The notes beneath the pieces are model-generated. The model had not been told where the DNA came from and did not search any database. It saw nothing but the letters and a program-made list of their open reading frames with translations. From positions 1-19,106 of the forward strand of contig CAIUYS010000626.1 in NCBI GenBank assembly GCA_903903365.1: a stretch of 19,106 nucleotides of DNA, read 5' to 3'. The translations under genes were made by a program, and so were the position numbers. Source of the DNA: an uncultured Methylococcaceae bacterium. GTDB lineage: Bacteria > Pseudomonadota > Gammaproteobacteria > Methylococcales > Methylomonadaceae. Every line of letters begins with the position of its first letter. The first letter of the stretch is position 1. Below are positions 1-6,707 of the stretch, piece by piece.

Positions 1-62
1 CCGTGTCGGCTTAAGTTGACAGCCTTTTTGATACCGTCATTTATTAATGAGTCCTTTGCTAT

Positions 63-674
63 TTAGGGTGCGCAATTAATAACGATATCATCGCTGTACT
101 GGCCGATTTCCTTATCTTTCAACATGTAAACGGCTGTATATCGACGCAATTCAGGTTTGCCCGTTACCAGCAAGGGGCGGTTATCCAAATAAGGAGATAC
201 CGTGGCGCGACCTATCAATACCCAATCGGTATCATTGCCACGTTGGCAATAAAGATTAACGCCATCACTTGTATGTTTGGTATAACTCAAGGCAACCAGC
301 CCTCCGGTTTGGTCTATACCGCTCAGGTCAGGATGAGAGGTAGCAATGTCAAATAAATGTTCAGGCCCTACGATGCCGAGTTGAGCGCCCAGACCTTCGG
401 TGTAATCAGCGCGTGCTTTGATTCGCCGCACCTCCGCGCGAATCATGGCTTCCGCACTTTGGCGGCTGTCGTTTTTTTCAGCAGTGGCTTGTTTGGCTAA
501 GGCTATCGTGTCGTTGGCATGGGCGGACTTAACATGAATGTCTGTATTTGCCGCTTTAAGAGCGTTCAAATCAGACTCTGATACGCCAAAACCCAGAGTA
601 AGGTTGGTAATAAAATGTTCAAACCAGACCAAAAAATCATGATCTGATGCAGGAATAAAATTTGACTTAGACAC
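63..674 (-). CDS. conserved hypothetical protein, helical N-terminus plus beta-rich C-terminus
   Basis: Protein of 203 residues with no function I can name. I place the start at a GTG (base 674) because an AAGGAG ribosome site lies 6 bases upstream. The reading frame extends 22 codons further to an ATG at 740, but that extension covers the ribosome site. Residues ~10-110 (from the GTG) are Ala/Lys/Arg-rich and probably helical, including a run rich in A, K, E and R, and close with an LGIVGPE motif. Residues ~125-203 alternate hydrophobic and polar residues and look like a fibronectin-III-type beta domain (GLVALSYTKH, WVLIGRATVSPY, YTAVYMLKDKEIGQYS). This layout recalls a widespread family of ~200-residue hypothetical bacterial proteins. 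There is no signal peptide or membrane segment. It lies ~560 bases beyond the DUF354 gene, so it is probably not part of the polysaccharide operon. Confidence 0.75.
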   Translation of the reverse strand: MSKSNFIPASDHDFLVWFEHFITNLTLGFGVSESDLNALKAANTDIHVKSAHANDTIALAKQATAEKNDSRQSAEAMIRAEVRRIKARADYTEGLGAQLGIVGPEHLFDIATSHPDLSGIDQTGGLVALSYTKHTSDGVNLYCQRGNDTDWVLIGRATVSPYLDNRPLLVTGKPELRRYTAVYMLKDKEIGQYSDDIVINCAP

Positions 675-680
675 GTTGAA

Positions 681-686
681 CTCCTT
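681..686 (-). promoter_or_regulatory. ribosome binding site that selects the GTG start of the hypothetical gene
   Basis: The minus strand reads AAGGAG, then 6 bases (TTCAAC), then GTG. This is a near-perfect Shine-Dalgarno site at normal spacing. The upstream ATG at 740 has nothing comparable that I can see. Confidence 0.7.
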
Positions 687-829
687 AATGAGTAAAATAA
701 TGGCGTGTATCAACGGGTATTGCCCGCTACTTTTTGACATCGCAACAGGTGTTTTTGCTTTCTAATCGCCTGCTTTTACAGTTATTACATAAATTTGGAA
801 CGTTTTATCGCCTATAGGAGCCATGGCAC

Positions 830-882
830 GGTCTATCCGGAGTATTTTGTAAAATATGCCCCTCTGAATCCCTTGATAGACC
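830..882 (+). ncRNA. possible structured RNA element (nested inverted repeats)
   Basis: GGTCTATC (830-837) and GATAGACC (875-882) are perfect 8-base complements. Between them TATTTT-GT-AAAATA (843-856) forms a second perfect palindrome, and GGAG/CTCT can add pairs between the two. A small GCCT/AGGC stem (885-894) and a terminator-like hairpin (905-936) follow on the plus strand. Stacked stems ending in a terminator are typical of a small RNA or a leader. No promoter was identified and no known RNA family was recognised, so this remains a structural observation. Confidence 0.3.
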
Positions 883-904
883 TAGCCTGAAGGCATTTAC
901 ACTG

Positions 905-936
905 AGTCTTTCAGTGGTGCCACTGGAGGACTTTTT
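905..936 (+). terminator. Rho-independent terminator-like hairpin, rightward
   Basis: Bases 905-917 (AGTCTTTCAGTGG) pair with 920-932 (CCACTGGAGGACT) through 13 positions, two of them G-U. The effective loop is GTGC, and on the plus strand the stem runs directly into TTTT (to 936). There is no T-run on the minus-strand side. Every gene here is on the minus strand, so this would end a rightward transcript such as a small RNA starting left of 900. Confidence 0.55.
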
Positions 937-1236
937 ATTGAGTATTTTTTAATCTAAGATGTTATTGAGCCTTCCCTATTCAAGTTTTATCTTTGGAAAC
1001 CTTGGTTATCTCAAAGTACGAGGCATTTCACTAGCCCTGCCTGCTTTAAAAAGTATTCTATAAGATAAATTTATTTATTCAATTAGTAGAAATACCTATG
1101 CGTTAAAAAAACTGCTAATTTAAGTTCGAACCATATCATTTAACCACAACGTTATGTAATCCACCATTTGGTCTGGCACCCGCAATGATTACAAATTTAA
1201 TTTTTCTTATAATTTTCTATAGGCATATTGTTACTA

Positions 1237-2295
1237 TCAAATTTTAGGGGAGCACTCTTTCGTTATTATTGTGTCAATATGCTCTATTAAGCTGTTGAGC
1301 GTTTTACCCCGTTTTAAACCTGTCGGGATATCCCTCTTACGTCGATGCTGAAGCAAAATTTTATTGTTAACCTCATCAATGTTTTCAATTAGCACTAATC
1401 TTCCTTCTTGTTGCAGTTGACGATCCACCACACCGCTTTTACCACGAAAGATACTATAAACCGGAACGCCTAACGCTGCGGCCTCGCGATTCATTGTTCC
1501 ACCTCCACTTACCACAAGATCTGAATGCCAAAGCAGATTAAGACCATTCACTGCCTGTTGGGGTATAACTACCTTGGAGCCTTCAAACCACTGCGGCCAG
1601 TCCTTTCTTATTTGTGCTTCCTGAAGCTTGTTTCGTGGCAAGAGGATTGCCGTAATTCTAGGTGTAGAACAAACTCGATTCATGATCGCAACGAAAAGCT
1701 CATCACTTTCCGGATTGTGATAGTGCGCTTCATTTGCTGGAGGGCGAACTGTCACAACAATGTTATCGCCATTAAGATTCAGTTGAGCCATGATACTTGG
1801 GTCAGGTTTAAACTCGGGAGCATAAACATCTTCCTTGATGCCCTCATAGCATAGAATTCTCTCTTTCGTTTTACATTGCACACTTTCATTGGCAAGTGCT
1901 TCCGGAATAATTTCCCAACGTGGTTGTAATAATAGCGGAGTTTGCGCGTGTTCATAATCCATAATCATCACGGTTGGAATACGAAGTAAATTACATAACA
2001 GAATTTGCGATCGAGAGCCGTGAGACAGACCCAACGCCGGCTTTTCACGAATGATAAATGGCAATAATTGCAAACTACGCCAGCAAAGCCCCAGTACTTT
2101 AAAAAGAGGATTTTTGCCGTAATGCTTGCCTATCTTTTTATAAGGCAAACCGTATAGTGTCGCTAATTCGCAGACTTGAAAAGCATCGCGAGCAGTCGTT
2201 ACAACGGTATATCCTCTCTTTTCCAATTCCCGTATTATGGGTTTAAAAAAAGGCACATGCGGCGTATTATCAAGATCAATCCAAAGTTTCATCAT
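1237..2295 (-). CDS. DUF354 family protein, glycosyltransferase-like (GT-B fold)
   Basis: Protein of 352 residues matching the DUF354/COG1817 family of predicted glycosyltransferases. The N-terminus shows the family hallmark WIDLDNTPHVPFFKPI (5-20), followed by GHYGKNP-like and SHGSRSQ motifs (about 56-96) and DYEHAQTP (113-120). The C-terminal half carries SDLVVSGGGTMNREAAALGVPVYSI (258-282), which resembles the nucleotide-sugar binding loop and EAAALGVP element of UDP-2-epimerase/MurG-like GT-B enzymes. Family members sit in polysaccharide loci; donor and acceptor are unknown. There is no membrane segment, so it is probably cytoplasmic or peripheral. Two adjacent ATG codons open the frame, neither with a clear ribosome site. 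It is separated from the kinase gene by the MITE-like element, so it may have its own promoter or depend on read-through. Confidence 0.85.
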   Translation of the reverse strand: MMKLWIDLDNTPHVPFFKPIIRELEKRGYTVVTTARDAFQVCELATLYGLPYKKIGKHYGKNPLFKVLGLCWRSLQLLPFIIREKPALGLSHGSRSQILLCNLLRIPTVMIMDYEHAQTPLLLQPRWEIIPEALANESVQCKTKERILCYEGIKEDVYAPEFKPDPSIMAQLNLNGDNIVVTVRPPANEAHYHNPESDELFVAIMNRVCSTPRITAILLPRNKLQEAQIRKDWPQWFEGSKVVIPQQAVNGLNLLWHSDLVVSGGGTMNREAAALGVPVYSIFRGKSGVVDRQLQQEGRLVLIENIDEVNNKILLQHRRKRDIPTGLKRGKTLNSLIEHIDTIITKECSPKI

Positions 2296-2333
2296 GGCAT
2301 TAGTAAAGTTAAAAAAAACAAGGGCTTTTACAT

Positions 2334-2620
2334 CAATATCATTAAGTTAAGGTAACTCGCAATAAATACCCCCACCCTATCGTTCCCACGCTCCGGCGTG
2401 GGAACGCCGCCAGTGACGCTCCAGCGCCATGCAACGCTGGAGCGTTGCCGGATGAATTCCCACGCCAGAGCGTGGGAACTAGACTGATTCTGGGGGGATT
2501 TTCTGCGTACTGCCTAAGCGCAAGTTGTTTAAAAAACTGGAGTGCAATCGCTTCAGCTATTACCTATAAAAACAGCTAAAGCGGCTTTACTCCCGTTATA
2601 TGCTTAACTTAATGGCATTG
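2334..2620. mobile_element. MITE-like non-autonomous element with ~18-bp terminal inverted repeats
   Basis: Left end CAATATCATTAAGTTAAG (2334-2351) and right end CTTAACTTAATGGCATTG (2603-2620) are reverse complements at 16 of 18 positions, with a perfect 12-base core (2340-2351 and 2603-2614). The 287-base unit contains no open reading frame but carries three perfect hairpins (2381-2479) and a palindrome TAAAGC-G-GCTTTA near 2578-2590. Paired ends, small size and no coding capacity fit a miniature inverted-repeat element. I see no clear target-site duplication outside the repeats, and the transposase family is unknown. The perfect core is unlikely by chance but not conclusive. Confidence 0.45.
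2381..2479. repeat. REP-type palindromic repeat, three consecutive hairpins
   Basis: Hairpin 1: CGTTCCCACGC (2381-2391)/GCGTGGGAACG (2396-2406). Hairpin 2: ACGCTCCAGCG (2416-2426)/CGCTGGAGCGT (2435-2445). Hairpin 3: TTCCCACGC (2457-2465)/GCGTGGGAA (2470-2478). All stems are perfect. The outermost arms are also complementary to each other (2382-2391 with 2470-2479), so one large cruciform is an alternative fold. This sequence class is a dispersed repeat in several gammaproteobacteria (my recollection). It sits downstream of the kinase gene, where such repeats often stabilise mRNA 3' ends. Confidence 0.75.
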
Positions 2621-2684
2621 TCCCCTACTCCCTATTTTCCAAAAAGGGGAATGAATGTTTTCGTGCACAAATCAAAATATATAT

Positions 2685-3446
2685 TCAACTACGAATAGTC
2701 TCGTTTGCATAGCCATATTGATAAGTTGGAATTGGCTGCCTGGATTTATTCACAACCACCCCAAGCACATTTGTCTGCTCCAGAATATGCATGGAATGTT
2801 GCAGTTCATCGGAAGTGTTCTTGCCATCCTCTACCACAAGCAAGGCCGCATCAATATGCGGCATAAACAACAAGGCATCGTCTGCTGCAAAAAGCGGCGG
2901 AATATCAAAAATAATGATTCGGGATGTGTAGCGCGATTTGATCTCCTTAATGAGATCGACCATTTTTCTGGATGAAATCAATTCCGATGTATTGTTGTTT
3001 GAATGTCTCCCGGGTAATATAACCAAACGCTCGATACCTGGATTGATTAAGATGTCTTCTAAAGAAACTTCGCCGTTCAAGTAATCGACAAGCCCTAACC
3101 CACATTGTAGACCTAGATATTGGCTCACAGATGGACGCCTGAGATCAGCATCAACGAGGAGAATACTTTGGTTTCCCTCCATCGCAATGGCAATCGCAAG
3201 ATTGACTGATATAAAGGTTTTCCCTGCGCCTAAGGTCGCGCTGGTAATGGCAAAACTATTCCAGTTATTCTCCCGAAGTTGCCTGAGGACATTGGTTCGA
3301 AGTACGCGAAATATATCTGTGCGTGGATCGTTGTAAAGCCCCATAATAACACGATTATTTCGTAGCACTTCCGGATCAAGGCTAATCGCTTTGGTTTTGG
3401 TATAGCGTATCGCGTCGAGCGGGTGCTTGTCGGTATGATTAATCAT
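2685..3446 (-). CDS. CpsD/CapB-type polysaccharide tyrosine-protein kinase (BY-kinase)
   Basis: Protein of 253 residues with the P-loop fold of bacterial tyrosine kinases. Visible motifs are Walker A SATLGAGKT (69-77), Walker A' ILLVDADLRRP (95-105) and Walker B IIIFDIPP (177-184). EVLRNNRVI...DPRTDIFRVLRTN (26-52) matches the helix upstream of the P-loop used in oligomer contacts. The C-terminus ends in a short tyrosine cluster, Y242-x-Y244-x-Y246, the expected autophosphorylation tail. These kinases phosphorylate themselves when docked on a membrane chain-length protein and control polymer export and length. Its ATG overlaps the stop of the chain-length gene by one base (TAATG), with an AGGAG ribosome site 6 bases upstream inside that gene, so the two are translationally coupled. 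It is the split (CpsC/CpsD) arrangement, not the fused Wzc form. Confidence 0.9.
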   Translation of the reverse strand: MINHTDKHPLDAIRYTKTKAISLDPEVLRNNRVIMGLYNDPRTDIFRVLRTNVLRQLRENNWNSFAITSATLGAGKTFISVNLAIAIAMEGNQSILLVDADLRRPSVSQYLGLQCGLGLVDYLNGEVSLEDILINPGIERLVILPGRHSNNNTSELISSRKMVDLIKEIKSRYTSRIIIFDIPPLFAADDALLFMPHIDAALLVVEDGKNTSDELQHSMHILEQTNVLGVVVNKSRQPIPTYQYGYANETIRS

Positions 3447-5203
3447 TAATTACTCCTAAAAAAGGTTCCCGCTAACGGTACGGAGTAGATGCAAATTACA
3501 ACGGTAGTTAGCAATATTAACGTTACACCGGACCAGACCATAATTTTCTTCATTTTAACCTGCTTAACAAGCCGTTCTTCCAACTCGGACGGGGATTCGA
3601 CATAAGGAACTACCACTAACGGCATTAGACCGGTGACGTGACTTATTGCCCGATACCCCCTAATTCCAGGCTCCATAAACTCAACAAAAAAAGCAACACC
3701 AAGCCCTGCGATAATACCCATAAAAAAACCGCCTATAGCGACTTTTCTTCTAATCGCTTTTTCCGGGTGTGAAGGAATAACAGGTTGTTCAATGATGGTA
3801 AGGGTTTGTCCCTGTAGCTGTTGTTCCAAGGTTTGAACCAGTTTGGCATCCAGCCATTTTTCTTTAAGCTGTGTATACTTTTTTATGGCGTTGTCCCGCT
3901 CTCTGATTAAATCGGTATAGGCCATTTCAACTTGAGGAGCATGCAAGAGGATAGCTTGCATTTTTTCAAGTTTTTCTTTCAAAAAAACCTGCTTCTCTTT
4001 TAATAAATCAAGTTCTAATTGACTGCTTTTATATTGTTCTTCTACACCGAAGTAAGCCGGATTAGTCGTATGCATAATTGCCGTTTCCTGTTCCTGCTGC
4101 AAACGCGGCGGCGTGTTTTTCAATTGTTGCTCCAGCTTATCAATTTGTTTTTTACGCTGAGCGATATCAGGATGATTGTCGGCATACATTTCTTCCAACA
4201 CTTTAAGTTCACGGGTGGCCTCTCCCAACTGTCTGATTATATCTTGCTCGGCTGCCTGCCCTTCAAAGGCTGGTTCTAAGGCTTTGATTTCACGTTTAAG
4301 TCGAACTACGGACGGATGTGCGGGGGAATAAATACTTGAAAATTTGAGGTATTGCGCCCGCAAAATTCTTAGGGCATCGTCCCTGTTCTGAGGCACTTTG
4401 CTATCCAGACTCGTGGGTTGTTCTTCATTGGCTCTTGCCAACTCTGCCGTTAAAAATGCAATCCTTTCCTTGATTGTGCGGATCTGGTTATCAGTATCTC
4501 TCAGTTCGTTTTCCGTACGGTCTATCGCCGCTAAATTTCCTTGGACTTGTTCGGGTAAACTAAAGTTATTTTGTTGCTTGTATTGCGCAATTTTTCCGTC
4601 AATTTCCTGAAGCTCTTGGCTTAGCTTGTCCGATTCCTCCATGAGAAAATCAGTCGCTTTAGCAGCATGCTGAGTTCGAGCCTTATCATTTTGTTCAATA
4701 AATAAAGCTGTTAACTTAGCCGCTATCTCTTGTGCCTTGATGGCTTCCTTATCGCTAAATGAAATATCAAAGGCAATTTCAGCTGCTTCAGAATTTGTCT
4801 GCGGAGCTAAAGAAGATTTGGCCAACTTAACTTCAGTATTATTTCTGAATAATTCCGCTTGCTCGAATTTCGTAGACTCCTGCTTAATATTCTTAAGGTC
4901 CTCTTTGGTATTCTTATAAAGGCCATGCGCTTCAATAATCGCAAGCACATTATCGGTGGTCATGACCCTTTGATAAATTGATTGAATCTGCTCCTGTGCA
5001 AATTGCGATACGGTCGATTCAACGAATTTTGTCGGAATGGGGGTTTCAATCAATATCGTTGCCGTTGAACGATAAATTTTAGGTAAATTATACGCAACGA
5101 TAACTGATGTTACGCTGACCAACAGCCAAGTAACCACAAGGTAATACTTGCGCCGTTTTATAAGATCAAGATAATCAGCTAGTGTTTTAGTGTTTTGTTC
5201 CAT
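3446..5203 (-). CDS. chain-length determinant / polysaccharide co-polymerase (GumC/Wzc-N type, PCP-2)
   Basis: Inner-membrane protein of 585 residues from the chosen ATG. Order: cytoplasmic LADYLDLIKRRKYYL (8-22), TM1 (~21-38), a Wzz-type beta segment (IYRSTATILIETPIPTKFV), a long Gln/Glu/Lys-rich coiled coil (~190-440), the Pro-rich motif IEQPVIPSHPEKAIRRK before TM2 (~488-509), a cytoplasmic loop, and a third hydrophobic segment (~552-575). TM1-coiled coil-Pro-rich-TM2 is the PCP-2 signature; the extra C-terminal segment is known in GumC-like members. It lacks the kinase domain, which is the next gene. Such proteins set polymer length and contact the OPX channel. The frame extends to a TTG at 5248, but I prefer the ATG at 5203 because the family start lies just before LADYLDLIKRRK; neither has a good ribosome site. 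Confidence 0.88.
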   Translation of the reverse strand: MEQNTKTLADYLDLIKRRKYYLVVTWLLVSVTSVIVAYNLPKIYRSTATILIETPIPTKFVESTVSQFAQEQIQSIYQRVMTTDNVLAIIEAHGLYKNTKEDLKNIKQESTKFEQAELFRNNTEVKLAKSSLAPQTNSEAAEIAFDISFSDKEAIKAQEIAAKLTALFIEQNDKARTQHAAKATDFLMEESDKLSQELQEIDGKIAQYKQQNNFSLPEQVQGNLAAIDRTENELRDTDNQIRTIKERIAFLTAELARANEEQPTSLDSKVPQNRDDALRILRAQYLKFSSIYSPAHPSVVRLKREIKALEPAFEGQAAEQDIIRQLGEATRELKVLEEMYADNHPDIAQRKKQIDKLEQQLKNTPPRLQQEQETAIMHTTNPAYFGVEEQYKSSQLELDLLKEKQVFLKEKLEKMQAILLHAPQVEMAYTDLIRERDNAIKKYTQLKEKWLDAKLVQTLEQQLQGQTLTIIEQPVIPSHPEKAIRRKVAIGGFFMGIIAGLGVAFFVEFMEPGIRGYRAISHVTGLMPLVVVPYVESPSELEERLVKQVKMKKIMVWSGVTLILLTTVVICIYSVPLAGTFFRSN

Positions 5204-5452
5204 AAGTATCGTACTTGTAAAATCTATTTCAATATTTCCAGTTATCAATCGATGAAGGCGCTTACATCGTGCGTTAAAAAACTCCTTTGCGCTTTAGCTT
5301 TAGCCTTCCACTTTGCTATTGTCCTTTCATAGTCGCTTGATCTGATTGTGGTGTCCCTTATATCTATCAGCCACGATTTCTAATAATAAACAGGGGAAGT
5401 GCTAAAAGCCGCACTCACAAGACAAGACAGTACCGTTCAGCAACATCAATGT
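5204..5452. other. gap of ~250 bases before the chain-length gene
   Basis: Non-coding stretch between the last glycosyltransferase and the chain-length/kinase pair, long compared with the tight spacing elsewhere. It could hold a promoter for the pair, but I found no convincing -35/-10 set and no terminator. A 15-base stretch here (minus strand AGTTTTTTAACGCA) resembles one near 1098-1112, which may be chance. Confidence 0.4.
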
Positions 5453-6544
5453 TCATAGCTTTGCCGTGCATCCTTTCGTTTTTTGAAACGCTACCCTCAA
5501 ATGTGTACTCAATTCGCGAAGCTGTGCTCCAGGTAAAAAAGCGACCGCAGCAAGAACAGCCATCTTGTACGCCCAACGCTCTCGATTGAACAACAATCCA
5601 CGCCACAGGTGGTTCAGAGCGGTCAGGCGCTTACTGCGGCCAAATAAATGTTTGCCCAAATGAAAGTGCAAATAGCCAACACGTTTTGTGACGAGCGCCA
5701 AGGATGGGTGCGAGTCGCGCCGCATAGCCAAACGCAGTTTTTCCCAGGCATAAATATCACTCTCCTTGAACTCAACCCAATTGTGCTGATCATGCCGCCC
5801 CATTTCCCCACCGGTTGTATCACTAAGATTGCGTGTATTGAGCGTATAGTGATACATATAAACAGGTCTATCTAAGAAATAACCCTCAGCGCCGGCATAA
5901 GCCAGTCGCAACATAATGTCCACGTCATCGCAACCGCGTATACTCGCATCCCACCCGCCAATACGATCTATCCACTCGCGTCGCGTCAAGGTGTGGCCAA
6001 TATTAATGAAGTTACCATTGCGCACATAGTCATCCAGCACATTGCCCGAGCGAGCGCGCGCATTAAGGGGGTGCTCACGCGCATTTTCAGGATGCTCATA
6101 CGTCACTGTCCGGTCGTCGTCGCAAAAGTATATCGTGCGGCCATAGACAAAGGCGATTTCGCAGTGCGCCTCCAGATACGCAACCTGAGATGCCACCTTA
6201 TCAGGCAGTAACATATCATCCGAGTCCAGATGCTGGATATATTTGCCGGACGCCATATGCAAGCCTGTGTAGCGGGCCGACCCCATCCCTCCGTTTTCTT
6301 TCCACTGGTAGCGCACCCTATCACCGTAGTATTTTGCAATAAACTCACCCGTTCCATCCATTGAGCCGTCGTCCACCACAATCACTTCGCAATTAGGATA
6401 GGTTTGCGCCAGGGCGCTATTAATGGCCTCCCCCACGTATTTGCGATCGTTGTAGCTGATGATGATAACGCTGACAAGCGGCAAATCAACAGGGAATGTT
6501 GACGCTTTAGCGATGAAAAGGTTATCAGATTTTATGATTGACAT
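5453..6544 (-). CDS. family 2 glycosyltransferase (duplicate copy B, full-length)
   Basis: Protein of 363 residues, GT-A fold. LPLVSVIIISYNDRKYVGEAI (21-41) and VIVVDDGSMDGT (54-65) form the nucleotide-sugar binding core. HLDSDD (105-110) carries the metal-binding DxD. GGWDASIRGCDDVDIMLRLA (196-215) matches the acceptor/base ED-type region. The frame extends 44 codons upstream to 6676, but I choose the ATG at 6544: it has an AGGA ribosome site (6556-6559) 11 bases upstream, and the protein then aligns end to end with the neighbouring paralogue. About 193 of the first 230 residues are identical to copy A. The C-terminal tail ELSTHLRVAFQKTKGCTAKL is missing from copy A. Substrate unknown; cytoplasmic, acting on lipid-linked intermediates. 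Confidence 0.88.
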   Translation of the reverse strand: MSIIKSDNLFIAKASTFPVDLPLVSVIIISYNDRKYVGEAINSALAQTYPNCEVIVVDDGSMDGTGEFIAKYYGDRVRYQWKENGGMGSARYTGLHMASGKYIQHLDSDDMLLPDKVASQVAYLEAHCEIAFVYGRTIYFCDDDRTVTYEHPENAREHPLNARARSGNVLDDYVRNGNFINIGHTLTRREWIDRIGGWDASIRGCDDVDIMLRLAYAGAEGYFLDRPVYMYHYTLNTRNLSDTTGGEMGRHDQHNWVEFKESDIYAWEKLRLAMRRDSHPSLALVTKRVGYLHFHLGKHLFGRSKRLTALNHLWRGLLFNRERWAYKMAVLAAVAFLPGAQLRELSTHLRVAFQKTKGCTAKL

Positions 6545-6659
6545 GTTTAGATGTTTCCTATGTTTAATGTGGCAATTAGTATCCCGTAGAATATGCAAAG
6601 CAAGAAATTCGTCCAAATTCATGAGGATTTTAGTGTACCAGAATCCCAAGACCGCATTG

Positions 6660-6707
6660 TCATACATGTCCAACATTTTGAAACACTACCCTCAGATAGG
6701 TCCATAA
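6660..6707 (-). pseudogene. disabled C-terminal tail of glycosyltransferase copy A
   Basis: Directly after the TAA stop of copy A the same frame reads LWTYLRVVFQNVGHV and then stops. This aligns with the tail of copy B after its Glu344 (LSTHLRVAFQKTKG), 7 of the first 10 residues being identical. The stop stands where copy B has GAA, so a single G-to-T change (GAA to TAA) explains the truncation. Confidence 0.7.

Larger units (their letters stand above)
741..1236. other. non-coding region between the hypothetical gene and the DUF354 gene
   Basis: Roughly 500 bases without a credible gene. The right part (about 1040-1236) is AT-rich and featureless to me, and I see no clear minus-strand terminator after the DUF354 stop. 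The left part holds nested inverted repeats (830-882) and a strong plus-strand terminator-like hairpin (905-936), listed separately. A minus-strand promoter for the hypothetical gene is expected here, but I could not identify one with confidence. Confidence 0.6.
2296..2684. other. non-coding region between the DUF354 and kinase genes
   Basis: A gap of 389 bases almost wholly filled by an element of about 287 bases with terminal inverted repeats (2334-2620) and an internal REP-like block of hairpins (2381-2479). I see no coding potential. A GC-rich stem near 2622-2652 (CCC..TTTT/AAAA..GGG) just after the kinase stop lacks a T-run in the transcribed direction and is not a convincing terminator. 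Confidence 0.6.

Noticed and set aside
1115..1140. Minus-strand GGTTCGAAC resembling a tRNA T-loop or attachment remnant
   Set aside because: The flanking bases do not form the 5-bp T-stem and no other tRNA part is present.
5204..5248. TTG start for the chain-length protein, adding 15 residues
   Set aside because: No ribosome site is visible and PCP proteins normally begin just before the LADYLDLIKRRK-type segment. The ATG at 5203 is more natural, though not proven.
1098..5283. Short shared motif AGTTTTTTTAACGCA-like near 1098-1112 and 5269-5283
   Set aside because: About 15 AT-rich bases with one length difference and no shared context; too short to call a repeat.
6545..6676. 44-codon N-terminal extension of glycosyltransferase copy B
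   Set aside because: The extension has no counterpart in copy A, precedes the conserved start, and an AGGA site fits the ATG at 6544.
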